Below the pieces are notes generated by a model, which saw nothing but the letters and a program-made list of their open reading frames with translations, ran no database searches and was not told where the DNA came from. From G965229615 sp965229615 (GTDB taxonomy: Bacteria > Pseudomonadota > Alphaproteobacteria > Rickettsiales > Midichloriaceae), in NCBI GenBank assembly GCA_965229615.1, contig OZ245890.1, positions 806,001 through 870,000 of the forward strand: DNA of 64,000 nt, given 5' to 3'. A program made the translations under genes and the position numbers. Shown piece after piece: positions 8,666-17,243 of the stretch (positions are counted from its first letter, which is position 1; each line of letters starts with the position of its first letter).

Positions 8666-8869
8666 TTCTTAAATTGATTTGTTTGGTTTATGTTTATAAA
8701 TAGTGTTATGTACTCAACTATAATTATATATTACCTTTTATATGAATACATTAGTTCCTGTGAGCTAAACCATCACATTCAGCTATGGATCATTAGTCAT
8801 ATTAGAAGTCAACATTCTAACATATATTCCTTCCCATTTTGTTTTTCAAGCACTTATTTTGAATTGAAG

Positions 8870-10816
8870 TTAATAACCATCAACATATCTTTGAAATTTT
8901 TCACTAAATTGTACATGATGCTTTTGCTTTAGATATGCAAGCAGTTCGTTAAAAAGAATATCATGATATATCGAATACACGCTCTGTCTGAAGCTCATTT
9001 TTTCTTCTTCAGACATATTATCAATAACACTGAAATCAACTTTTTTAAGTTCAGCGAAGTAATATTTGTTATTGTTGTCACATACAGCAGTGAATCCATC
9101 AAATCTACCAAGCTTGTGTGCATCCAAAATATGCTTTTTGATACATTCAGGCATTGCATTGTTATCCTTTACCCTACTGAACCGCATATTTACTGGTTTA
9201 ATTGTTTTGAGCAATTGCATGACAGCATTTTCATCTTTATCATTCACATCAACATTAGACTTGGATTGTGTCATCATTCTATTTCTAAGTTGATGTGTGA
9301 TGGCATTGGTATAGTCGTTTTCTACGTCTCTTTTATATGCTATCTCTACAGCCTTTTTAATATCATTGAAGTTTTTCGATATGCCTTTTTTCACACTATC
9401 AACGCATAATAGTATAAATGATTTATTATCACTAAGCGGTATGATTTGCAGCTTATTATCATCACTTTGCATATCATCTGAAGCAATACTATTATTAGAA
9501 AAAATTCTCTTTAATACTATGATCTCATCTGCTTGATATTTTCTATCACTAAAGTCTATACTGCCATCACTATTACGATGCATCTTCTTGAGTGCATGAC
9601 TTATGGGCAGGTTATACTTCTTTGATATCTCTTCCATTGCATTACTTTGATCTATTTCATCTGCAACTCGTGTCATGATCTCATTCATTTTACTAGCAAT
9701 CTTCGCATTTATAATCTTCATGCTCAGTGTATCCCTCACCTCAGATATGTCTTTCTGCTTACTTGGCATTATTTTCACCACAAGGAATATATGCCAACCA
9801 ACAGGTGTTTGAATAAGATCAGTGATTTCCCCCTCTTTTAATGCAAAAATTTTCTTGCCAATGTCGCTATCAAAACCATCAATAGGGAATGGACCTATCT
9901 CGTATGGAATAAGTTGATTTTTTGCATAGATATTAGCTGCACGTTCATATGTTATTTCACCACTTTTTATTTTTTCTAGTACCTGTACTGCATCATTATA
10001 ACTCGATATAACGATCTGATGTACAAGTCTTTTTTCAGGTTCAGTCATTCCAGATGCATCATCTTGATATACCTTCTCTATTTCAGCTTCAGTTGGTGTT
10101 ATGTTCTCATCAATAAAATGATCGCTAGAAAATGTAATTGTTGAAATACTTCTTTCTTCGTCAGTGGTAAAAGCTTCACTATTTTTTTTCATATACTCCT
10201 TCAGGTTATCATCATTATACTGTATGTCCGTTTTAATCTGCTCAACACAATACAAGTCTAAATTCTGTTCTGCAAACATCATTCTTAATAGCATATCATA
10301 CAATTGATTCCCCATGATACTACTAGTATTATAAAAGAAATCCAAAAACTGATTGCGTAGCATTTGCTGCTGCATCTTTTGTACGAAGGCAGCTTCAGTC
10401 ATGTTATTGCGTTTCAATGTATCCTCTAAAAGCTTTTTATCAAATTTATTGTCCTTACCGGCAAACATTTTCATATGCCCTACTTCGCTTTTAACCATCT
10501 CCTCACTAACTACAAATCCCATATCTTCTGCTTCTTGCAGTATCAGAGCATTCTTGACCATCTCCTCAGCCACTCGCCTTCTAACATGGGCTGGATTTTG
10601 CTCTGCATCTCGAGCTGACATTGGATCATTCACGATTACCCTATACACTTCCTGCCAATCTTTATAGCTGTAATGAGTATTACCAACTTTGATTAGCCAG
10701 TTTTCATCCTTTTGATGCAATATATCTCCGATTCCCCAAACAATAAACGTTAGTATTATTACTATAATGATAGCTTTACTGAAGCGTGAATTCAATTGCT
10801 TTCTGAAAAACTGCAT
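8870..10816 (-). CDS. ppiD: PpiD-like membrane-anchored peptidyl-prolyl isomerase / periplasmic chaperone
   Basis: Assists folding of proteins leaving the Sec translocon. The 648-residue protein has a cytoplasmic N-terminus, one membrane anchor (about residues 14-32, AIIIVIILTFIVWGIGDIL), a SurA_N-like helical domain with EEMVKNALILQEAEDMGFVV, and one parvulin domain at about residues 250-360 (KRLVHQIVIS ... GEITYERAANIYAKNQ ... IGPFPIDGF ... LIQTPVGWHIFLVVKI). The tail is a long, poorly conserved helical region. The size and single anchor fit PpiD rather than SurA. It lies upstream of nothing obvious on its strand; csaA ends 170 bp before it. Confidence 0.9.
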   Translation of the reverse strand: MQFFRKQLNSRFSKAIIIVIILTFIVWGIGDILHQKDENWLIKVGNTHYSYKDWQEVYRVIVNDPMSARDAEQNPAHVRRRVAEEMVKNALILQEAEDMGFVVSEEMVKSEVGHMKMFAGKDNKFDKKLLEDTLKRNNMTEAAFVQKMQQQMLRNQFLDFFYNTSSIMGNQLYDMLLRMMFAEQNLDLYCVEQIKTDIQYNDDNLKEYMKKNSEAFTTDEERSISTITFSSDHFIDENITPTEAEIEKVYQDDASGMTEPEKRLVHQIVISSYNDAVQVLEKIKSGEITYERAANIYAKNQLIPYEIGPFPIDGFDSDIGKKIFALKEGEITDLIQTPVGWHIFLVVKIMPSKQKDISEVRDTLSMKIINAKIASKMNEIMTRVADEIDQSNAMEEISKKYNLPISHALKKMHRNSDGSIDFSDRKYQADEIIVLKRIFSNNSIASDDMQSDDNKLQIIPLSDNKSFILLCVDSVKKGISKNFNDIKKAVEIAYKRDVENDYTNAITHQLRNRMMTQSKSNVDVNDKDENAVMQLLKTIKPVNMRFSRVKDNNAMPECIKKHILDAHKLGRFDGFTAVCDNNNKYYFAELKKVDFSVIDNMSEEEKMSFRQSVYSIYHDILFNELLAYLKQKHHVQFSEKFQRYVDGY

Positions 10817-10985
10817 TTTTTCAAATAACTATTAGGTTTTAGTTTTAGAAGTACTACCCGATGAATAATGGAAATGTATATGACATTCCACACCATGACA
10901 AGGTGTGCAGAACCAGCATATCAGAAAAACATACCTATTGTTTGTAAGAATGACATAAAAAAACTAGCATATCAAAAGAACGTTT

Positions 10986-11321
10986 TTAAAACATCTTCCT
11001 ACCATTTGGCACATCTCGGTCGACCGTCACAAGACATATATCACCATTTTCATCAGCAAACCCAACCAGAAGGAATTGTGATATGAATCCTGCAATATTT
11101 TTTTCATCCAGATTAACACAACCAACAATTTGTCTTCCCATAAGAGATTCATAAGTATAGTGAACAGTTACCTGTGCGGAAGTTTGCAAGATTCCTATTT
11201 CAGGACCAAAGTCTGCCCACACTTTAAAAGCTGGTTTTCTTGCCCTTGGGAATTCTTCGACTCTTACAATGGTACCCGAGCGCAAATCTACATTTTCGAA
11301 CTCTTCGTATGCTATTGTCAT
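10986..11321 (-). CDS. csaA: CsaA-type tRNA-binding / secretion chaperone-like protein
   Basis: 111-residue protein made of one OB-fold tRNA-binding domain. It begins with the typical FENVDLRSGTIVRVEEFPRA and continues with AFKVWADFG, the QTSAQVTVHY segment, RQIVGCVNLDEKNIAGF and VPNGRKMF, all close to the CsaA family. CsaA was described as a chaperone able to bind tRNA and preproteins; the exact role in this organism is not known. It is followed on the minus strand by ppiD and preceded by skp, so three protein-export or folding genes lie in a row. Confidence 0.88.
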   Translation of the reverse strand: MTIAYEEFENVDLRSGTIVRVEEFPRARKPAFKVWADFGPEIGILQTSAQVTVHYTYESLMGRQIVGCVNLDEKNIAGFISQFLLVGFADENGDICLVTVDRDVPNGRKMF

Positions 11322-11367
11322 TATCTTTGCATGAATATAGTTTCATTTCCCACAACATATCAAGCTA

Positions 11368-12066
11368 TTACTTCTTGTTACTAGCAGTTTTCTGTTCACT
11401 ATCATTGGTGTTCACAGACTCTGCATTTTTATCTTGCACAATTTTATCCTTTGCATCAGTTGTGACTTCACTATCTTTAAAGTCCACCTGTACACTAGGA
11501 GTTGTTTTGTTAATTTCTTCCAATACTACATTTGTTATTTCAAGTGATGGCTCAGAATATGCTACTGCTGCCTTTTCAATGACAATCTTATAACCGTTTT
11601 TCTCTGCTTGTTTTTTTATGATCTCTGCAGCCTTATCTAAAAGTTTTTGAGTAGCATTTCTATAGGCATCTTCTAAAGCTGTATGTTGCCCATATGATTT
11701 CTTTTGCAATTCAGCAACCTCTTTGCTCATTTCCTCATTACGCTTATCTAAAACTTCCTGGGACAATGCGTTTTTTTTCGTTTCAAGATCTTGGTATTTT
11801 TTCTTGAGGTTAGCTTCCATTTTCTGGATACCATCTCTATACTCTTCATTTTTCTTTTGCACCTGTGATAATATCCCCTGATGTGCAACAGATTCCTCTA
11901 TCACTTTTCTTGTTTCAACAACGGCAAATTTTACATCCTCAGCTGCTGTTGCAACACTTGCTAGGGATGTACATATTACCCCTCCCAAGACTGTTGTTCT
12001 TAAAATATTTTTAGCTCTTATAAAAACAGCGGAAGTAATCTTATAGCAATCTAAATTATATGGCAT
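11368..12066 (-). CDS. skp: OmpH/Skp family periplasmic chaperone
   Basis: Holds outer-membrane proteins during transit through the periplasm. The 232 residues start with a long signal peptide ending near ASVATA/AEDVKF. A classical Skp core follows: VKFAVVETRKVIEESVAHQG, then a long charged coiled coil (KKNEEYRDGIQKMEANLKKK), and a return strand, KNGYKIVIEKAAVAYSEPSL, that matches the Skp C-terminal sheet. A low-complexity acidic and basic tail of about 45 residues (after DFKDSEV) extends beyond the usual end. A perfect 9-bp hairpin lies 41 bp upstream of the start. Confidence 0.85.
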   Translation of the reverse strand: MPYNLDCYKITSAVFIRAKNILRTTVLGGVICTSLASVATAAEDVKFAVVETRKVIEESVAHQGILSQVQKKNEEYRDGIQKMEANLKKKYQDLETKKNALSQEVLDKRNEEMSKEVAELQKKSYGQHTALEDAYRNATQKLLDKAAEIIKKQAEKNGYKIVIEKAAVAYSEPSLEITNVVLEEINKTTPSVQVDFKDSEVTTDAKDKIVQDKNAESVNTNDSEQKTASNKK

Positions 12067-12106
12067 ACAGATATTATAGCTTTATAAGTGATTTTTATGT
12101 ACATTT

Positions 12107-12128
12107 ATAGTGTTAGTCATAACACTAT
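12107..12128. promoter_or_regulatory. Perfect hairpin upstream of skp
   Basis: ATAGTGTTA (12107-12115) pairs with TAACACTAT (12120-12128) around the 4-base loop GTCA. It lies between the end of nadK (12287) and the start of skp (12066), both on the minus strand. No T-run follows on either strand, so an operator or mRNA structure is as likely as a terminator. Confidence 0.4.
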
Positions 12129-12286
12129 GTACCTAGCGTTTCATATTGGACAACAAAACAATAACACCTACATCATCTGTGTCAAGAAGTGAATATTAGA
12201 GATGTGATACCACTGAAAAAATAATACGCCTACTGGTAATTTTACCACATGGATATAATATCCTCTGTTCATATAATATGCACTTG

Positions 12287-13126
12287 CTAACTCGAAAACT
12301 GTTCCTTGAGTATACGCTCCTCAAGCGAATGATCTCTATCAAACAATAATGACATGTGAATATCAGAGCATTCTGCTACCTCAACCGTGACTACATTTCT
12401 TATCTCAAACGAATCAGCAACAGCACTTACAGGACGCTTTTGTAGATCAAGTATATGAAGCAACACAACGCTTTGTCTTTGAAGTAAAATACTGTTTAAT
12501 CTGCGTGGTCTGAATGGATTGATTGGTGTTAGTAGCAGTACATTTGCATCAAGAGGTATAATCGGACCATGTGCTGCAGCATTGTATGCTGTGCTGCCAG
12601 CAGGTGTTGAAACTAGAATACCATCGCCAACCATTTCATCAAGTCTTACTGTATTGTTCACAGTAACACTGAATTTTGCGCTTTGGTGCGTTTGCCTCAA
12701 TATTGAAACCTCATTGATCGCAAGAGCAGAAAATGATTGTCCTTCCATTGTTTTTACATCCATCCTTAAAGGATGCAGTCTTGTGATGGTTGATTCTTCT
12801 ATTCTCGATAGAAGATCTTTGATGTTATATTTATTCAATAAAAACCCCACCGATCCAAGGTTGATACCATATATATGCACATTTTGTCCCATGAAGTAGT
12901 GCAGTGCTCTCAACATCATACCATCACCACCTAGGGTAATAATGAGCTTCAATTGATCATCAGATAACCTTTTAATGCTATATCTGTTATATACTTCTAT
13001 ATCTCTACAGCTAACTGCCCCTATCATAGGCAAAATTGATGATATTTCATTGTATATTTTCACTGCCAACTCTGATGTTGGATCAAAAAAACATAGAACA
13101 CTACTATAACGATTTTTCACAAACAT
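12287..13126 (-). CDS. nadK: NAD kinase
   Basis: Phosphorylates NAD to NADP. The 279-residue protein has the GGDGMML motif with the catalytic Asp, the glycine-rich IYGINLGSVGFLLN segment, the conserved NEVSILR, and the second conserved region GDGILVSTPAGSTAYNAAAH, then LLTPINPF. Length and motif order are normal. It lies 12 bp downstream of the NTF2-like gene that ends the bc1 operon, so it may be its last member. NADP made here would serve isocitrate dehydrogenase and biosynthesis. Confidence 0.95.
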   Translation of the reverse strand: MFVKNRYSSVLCFFDPTSELAVKIYNEISSILPMIGAVSCRDIEVYNRYSIKRLSDDQLKLIITLGGDGMMLRALHYFMGQNVHIYGINLGSVGFLLNKYNIKDLLSRIEESTITRLHPLRMDVKTMEGQSFSALAINEVSILRQTHQSAKFSVTVNNTVRLDEMVGDGILVSTPAGSTAYNAAAHGPIIPLDANVLLLTPINPFRPRRLNSILLQRQSVVLLHILDLQKRPVSAVADSFEIRNVVTVEVAECSDIHMSLLFDRDHSLEERILKEQFSS

Positions 13127-13138
13127 AAACTCAAAATG

Positions 13139-13480
13139 TTAAAACGGAGTGCCTTGATGGAAGCATAATTGCCATTTTTCATCCTTCTTCACCCAAATTG
13201 AACTTCTATTTGCCAGCTGTATTTCATCATTGTATACAACTTCACTGACATACGTACATTGTATAACATCATTACTAATATATCGTAACTGAAAATTCTG
13301 AAGAGGCAGTACTATGTTTATCTCTTGATATGGCATATTCATCACTTCTTCTCTATTATATATGCAACCGGATCTACCAAACTCAAAAAAATCTTCCGTT
13401 AAAATTGAGTCCATATAACTCCTATCAAAGCGAAGTTGCGCAATCCAAAGCGACTCTTCAAGAGAATACAACCTATTCAT
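13139..13480 (-). CDS. NTF2-like (DUF4440/SnoaL-type) small protein
   Basis: The frame opens at 13582, but the ATG at 13480 is the better start: it overlaps the petB stop in the coupling arrangement ATGAATAG, and the family's first helix (YSLEESLWIAQLRFDRSYM) begins directly after it, giving about 113 residues. The rest looks like a cone-shaped NTF2 fold: DSILTEDFFEFGRSG, NREEVM, a strand with VIQCTYVSEVVY, and the terminal SSIWVKKDEKWQLCFHQGTPF typical of DUF4440. The substrate is unknown and no catalytic residues can be assigned. Its position, translationally coupled to cytochrome b, is unusual. Confidence 0.75.
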   Translation of the reverse strand: MNRLYSLEESLWIAQLRFDRSYMDSILTEDFFEFGRSGCIYNREEVMNMPYQEINIVLPLQNFQLRYISNDVIQCTYVSEVVYNDEIQLANRSSIWVKKDEKWQLCFHQGTPF

Positions 13481-14780
13481 CGCCAACACACTGAGTTGTA
13501 GTAATTTGCTGTCTATGTTTTTCCTGCCACGCAGCATCAATTGATTCTGGTTGTGCTTTTGCCACCTCCTTGCGCGACACAATTGGTAATATTATAAAAA
13601 AGTGTAGAAAATACCATACTGTTAAACATCGACCTATTGATACATATGGTTCCTCCACTGGACATGCGCCTATATATCCCAAACCTATATAAACCAAGTA
13701 TATCAGAATTGTAAAAGTTCTGAAAATTGGTTTATAATTTGCACTCCTAACTTTTGAACCATCAAGCCATGGCAGTAGAAAGAACACAAAAATCGCACTA
13801 AACATACAAACCACACCAGCTAGTTTGTTTGGAATAGAACGCAATATTGCATAAAATGGTAGAAAATACCATTCTGGCACTATATGTGGAGGTGTGACAA
13901 GTGGATTTGCTGGTATATAGTTATCTGGGTGTCCTAAGCTATTTGGTTTGAAGAATACAAAACTAAAAAATATAAAGAAAAATATACAAAATCCCACAAA
14001 ATCCTTATACGTATAGTATGGATGAAATGGTATCGTATCTTTATCTGACTTCACTTCAACACCAGTTGGATTGCTTGATCCTTTACGATGTAATGCCACT
14101 ATATGTAATATAACAACTCCAACAATAAGAAATGGTAATAGAAAGTGCAGTGCAAAGAAGCGATTGAGTGTTGCATTGCTTACTGAATAACCACCTAGTA
14201 ACCACGTATGAATTGCATCACCAATAAATGGTATTGCTGTGAAGAGCTGTGTAATCACTGTTGCTCCCCAAAAACTCATTTGCCCCCATGGTAAAACATA
14301 TCCCATAAATGCTGTTGCCATCATTATTATAAATATAATCAGACCTATGAACCATATCATCTCCCTAGGTGCTTTATATGAACCATAGTATAAAGCTCGT
14401 GCCATATGTAAGTACACCACAGCAAAAAACATTGAAGCACCAACAGCATGAGAATATCTAATCAACCAACCATAGTTTACATTGCGCATTATGTTCTCAA
14501 CACTATCAAACGCCATACTGACATGAGGAGTATACTGCATGGCTAGAAATAATCCTGTCAATATCTGAATCACCAATGCTATACCAGCCATAGAACCAAA
14601 GTTCCATGCATAGTTGAGATTTTTGGGTGTACGATATTCGGCAAAATGCTTTATAGAACTAAATATTGGTAAGCGATCTTCAACCCACTCGTATATTCTG
14701 GATGAAAGCTTCACTTGTGGCTTTAAATTTTTCAACGTTTTTTTCATAGACTTCAATGATTTTTTTAAATCCCTATGCAT
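13473..14780 (-). CDS. petB: Cytochrome b of the bc1 complex
   Basis: Membrane subunit carrying both b haems and the quinol sites. The 435-residue reading (424 if the ATG at 14747 is used) shows the eight-helix pattern. The helix B His pairs appear in YSHAVGASMFFAVVYLHMAR and in the later LHFLLPFLIVGVVILHIVALH; the Qo-site motif PEWYFLPFYAILRSIPNK and GYVLPWGQMSFWGATVIT are intact. The first 30 residues are basic and unusually long; the ATG at 14780 lies inside the end of pdxY (16-bp overlap). It is the last bc1 gene of the operon, followed by a coupled NTF2-like gene. Confidence 0.96.
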   Translation of the reverse strand: MHRDLKKSLKSMKKTLKNLKPQVKLSSRIYEWVEDRLPIFSSIKHFAEYRTPKNLNYAWNFGSMAGIALVIQILTGLFLAMQYTPHVSMAFDSVENIMRNVNYGWLIRYSHAVGASMFFAVVYLHMARALYYGSYKAPREMIWFIGLIIFIIMMATAFMGYVLPWGQMSFWGATVITQLFTAIPFIGDAIHTWLLGGYSVSNATLNRFFALHFLLPFLIVGVVILHIVALHRKGSSNPTGVEVKSDKDTIPFHPYYTYKDFVGFCIFFFIFFSFVFFKPNSLGHPDNYIPANPLVTPPHIVPEWYFLPFYAILRSIPNKLAGVVCMFSAIFVFFLLPWLDGSKVRSANYKPIFRTFTILIYLVYIGLGYIGACPVEEPYVSIGRCLTVWYFLHFFIILPIVSRKEVAKAQPESIDAAWQEKHRQQITTTQCVGDE

Positions 14781-15589
14781 TGAGGTAGTTTTTCATTCTC
14801 AAATAAATCATAACCTACTTTTAACACCTGCAATTCTCTACTGCTGGTTTCAATTGTTGCATTTATTGCTTGTTCAGTATAATAAACTGCATGTTGTGTT
14901 GCTAGTAATGCATTACCATGCTTCAAATAACTTCCAAGATATACAGCTGAAAATAGGTCACCTGTGCCATTAATCTGAGCTTCATGGTTTTTTATTGCAA
15001 CAAGATATTTACCATTTTGCTCTGATACTAATACATATATCCCACCATCTAGTTCCACACTGGTGATGACTAGGATTTTAACACCTCTCATATGAAAATG
15101 ATTTGCAACGGCTTCTAGGTCACTTACACTTCTGATTGTTATTCCAGCAATCATCTCAGCCTCAAATTGATTTGGCGTTATAATATCAGCACTGAGTTCA
15201 TTACAAAAAAACTTCAATACTTCAGGTTTAACATAGCAATTTTTACTACCCATCACAGGATCGCATAGATAAATCAGTGCCTTATTCTGTTTTTTAAACC
15301 GCATCACAGCATCACTTACAACCTTGCATATTTCTAAACTACCCATGTATCCCGAGATAATTGCTTCACAGTCATCCATTACCCCCAACTCCTCAATGCC
15401 ATCTATTACATCAACTATGTGTTCCGCTGAAAAAATTTGCCCCTTCCACTTGCCATATCCAGTGTGATTGGAGAACTGTACAGTATTGACTGGCCAAACA
15501 TCATAACCCATCGCCTGCAATGGGTATACTGCTGCTTTATTACCAACATAACCATATGTTACATGTGATTGTATCGATAAGATAGACAT
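14765..15589 (-). CDS. pdxY: Pyridoxal/pyridoxamine kinase (PdxY/PdxK type)
   Basis: Phosphorylates B6 vitamers to yield PLP. The 274-residue ribokinase-fold protein begins MSILSIQSHVTYGYVGNKAA, as PdxY does, and contains NTVQFSNHTGYG, the metal/ATP segment YLCDPVMGSKN, ADIITPNQFEAEMI and the anion-hole motif NGTGDLFSAVYLGSY with the catalytic Asp. It sits between the Rieske gene (12 bp upstream) and petB (16-bp overlap), which is not the usual bc1 operon content. PLP is needed by HemA, so a link between cofactor salvage and haem supply is conceivable but is inference only. Confidence 0.92.
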   Translation of the reverse strand: MSILSIQSHVTYGYVGNKAAVYPLQAMGYDVWPVNTVQFSNHTGYGKWKGQIFSAEHIVDVIDGIEELGVMDDCEAIISGYMGSLEICKVVSDAVMRFKKQNKALIYLCDPVMGSKNCYVKPEVLKFFCNELSADIITPNQFEAEMIAGITIRSVSDLEAVANHFHMRGVKILVITSVELDGGIYVLVSEQNGKYLVAIKNHEAQINGTGDLFSAVYLGSYLKHGNALLATQHAVYYTEQAINATIETSSRELQVLKVGYDLFENEKLPQCIGI

Positions 15590-15601
15590 ATGATGACATA
15601 A

Positions 15602-16192
15602 TTATCCTATTAAAATTTTCGTATCATTTACAAACTCATACGGTGGAATAAACAAGTTTTTTGGCGCTGGCCCCTGTCTTATCCTTTGAGATGTATCATA
15701 TTGAGAGCCATGGCAAGGACAAAGTGATCCACCATATTCCCCCCTTCCAACCGTTGGCACACATCCAAGATGAGTGCAAATAGCAATTGTGACAAGCCAT
15801 TGTTCCTTGCCTGTCTTCACCCTTTCAGCATCAGTCTGCGGATCCCTTAAAATTGCAACATCAACATTCTGTGCTTCTTTTATCTGTTCAGGCGTTCTAT
15901 GGGTTATGAATACAGGCTGTCCTCTCCACATCACAGTTGTAGTATCACCCACTTTTATATTGCTAATATCTACTTCAGTAGTGCCAGTCGCAACTGTTGC
16001 AGCATCAGGCCACATTGACTTAACAAATGGCACTGCACAAGCTGCAGCACCAACACCTGCAATGGCTGTAGCTGCTGTTACAACGAAATTACGACGTGTT
16101 GTTTTGTTTTGATTATCATCACATTTTTCATTATTTTCATTGTCACTGTATATTGTTTGATCAGCAGCATCATGTGTCTTTTCTAGTACCAT
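15602..16192 (-). CDS. petA: Rieske iron-sulfur subunit of the bc1 complex
   Basis: Carries the 2Fe-2S cluster that takes electrons from quinol to cytochrome c1. The 196 residues show a twin-arginine signal-anchor (TRRNFVVTAATAIAGVGAAA), the membrane/hinge region, and the cluster-binding boxes CTHLGC and CPCHGSQYD, each with Cys and His ligands, followed by the Pro loop GPAPKNLFIPPYEF. The N-terminal 30 residues are acidic and Asn-rich. It lies second in the operon after petC and 12 bp before pdxY. Confidence 0.97.
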   Translation of the reverse strand: MVLEKTHDAADQTIYSDNENNEKCDDNQNKTTRRNFVVTAATAIAGVGAAACAVPFVKSMWPDAATVATGTTEVDISNIKVGDTTTVMWRGQPVFITHRTPEQIKEAQNVDVAILRDPQTDAERVKTGKEQWLVTIAICTHLGCVPTVGRGEYGGSLCPCHGSQYDTSQRIRQGPAPKNLFIPPYEFVNDTKILIG

Positions 16193-16276
16193 GGTCGTTT
16201 CATGTAATTATTGTTAAATATTGCTATGGTTTCCTGGCGAACAGTAAAATTAAAAACCGCTATAACTTATTTTATA

Positions 16277-17068
16277 TCACTTAACATTTTTCCATATTAC
16301 TCTATTTGCAAACCACATCATGATTCCAAGTATTATAACAAAAATAAGTACTCTAATACCAATTCTTTTTCTAACTTCCATTTCAGGCTCTGCAGCCCAT
16401 TGGAGGAAATTCACAACATCATATGCCATCTGTTTGATTGTTGCCTTTGTACCATCATCAAACGTTACCTGTTCTTCTACAACCAATGGTGCAGGCATAG
16501 CAAATTGTTCACCACCACCAGCAAAATACGGATTATAATGCATATTTTCACCTAATTTAAAATCAGCAGGAGCATCTATATAACCAGTAAGTAGTGAATA
16601 GACATAATTTGCACCATTTTCACGTGCTTTGATGATAAGCGATAGGTCTGGTGGTAGTGCTCCATTGTTTGCTGCACGTGCCTCTTTTTCATTTGCAAAC
16701 GGACTAGGAATCGGATCCGTAGGCTTTCCAGGCCTCTTATACATCTGTCCATCATCATTTGGACCATCTTCTACATCATAACCAGCAGCAAGTGACTTTA
16801 CTTGCTCTTCTGAAAATCCAACATCTTCAAGATTCCTGAAATTTAAGTGTTTTACGTCATGGCATGCAGCACATACCTCCTTATACACTTTAAAACCTCT
16901 TTGAATTGCCGCATAATCGAATTTTCCAGTTGGTCCATCAAATATCCATTCTATTTCCTTTGGTGGTGTCACATCATCTGATGCACTCACAATATTAATC
17001 ATTTGATAAATGTTTGTTACTACTGTAACCAAGACAATAAACAAAATTTTATTGATATAACTCCTCAT
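16277..17068 (-). CDS. petC: Cytochrome c1 of the bc1 complex
   Basis: 263-residue periplasmic haem protein with a cleavable signal (KILFIVLVTVVTNIYQMINI, then VSASDD). Haem is bound at CAACH. DDGQMYKRPGKPTDPIPSPF and GALPPDLSLIIKARENGANY are family hallmarks; the methionine ligand lies in the YNPYFAGGGEQFAMP region. A single C-terminal anchor (VLIFVIILGIMMWFANRVIW) follows. It is the first gene of the minus-strand operon petC-petA-pdxY-petB-(NTF2-like), with 84 bp to petA. The usual order in alphaproteobacteria is Rieske, cytochrome b, cytochrome c1. Confidence 0.96.
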   Translation of the reverse strand: MRSYINKILFIVLVTVVTNIYQMINIVSASDDVTPPKEIEWIFDGPTGKFDYAAIQRGFKVYKEVCAACHDVKHLNFRNLEDVGFSEEQVKSLAAGYDVEDGPNDDGQMYKRPGKPTDPIPSPFANEKEARAANNGALPPDLSLIIKARENGANYVYSLLTGYIDAPADFKLGENMHYNPYFAGGGEQFAMPAPLVVEEQVTFDDGTKATIKQMAYDVVNFLQWAAEPEMEVRKRIGIRVLIFVIILGIMMWFANRVIWKNVK

Positions 17069-17243
17069 ATTTCATTTATTGAGATATAAAACTTCTGAAT
17101 TCAACTTTAGTTTTATAAGAAGTAGATATCAAGTAATTCTACATCAATCACAAAACAAAAAATATCTTATACATCGTTCATATCTAATTATTGCAATTCA
17201 AAATTGCATATATTACACTTTTTAATATGTAGAACTATTTCTC

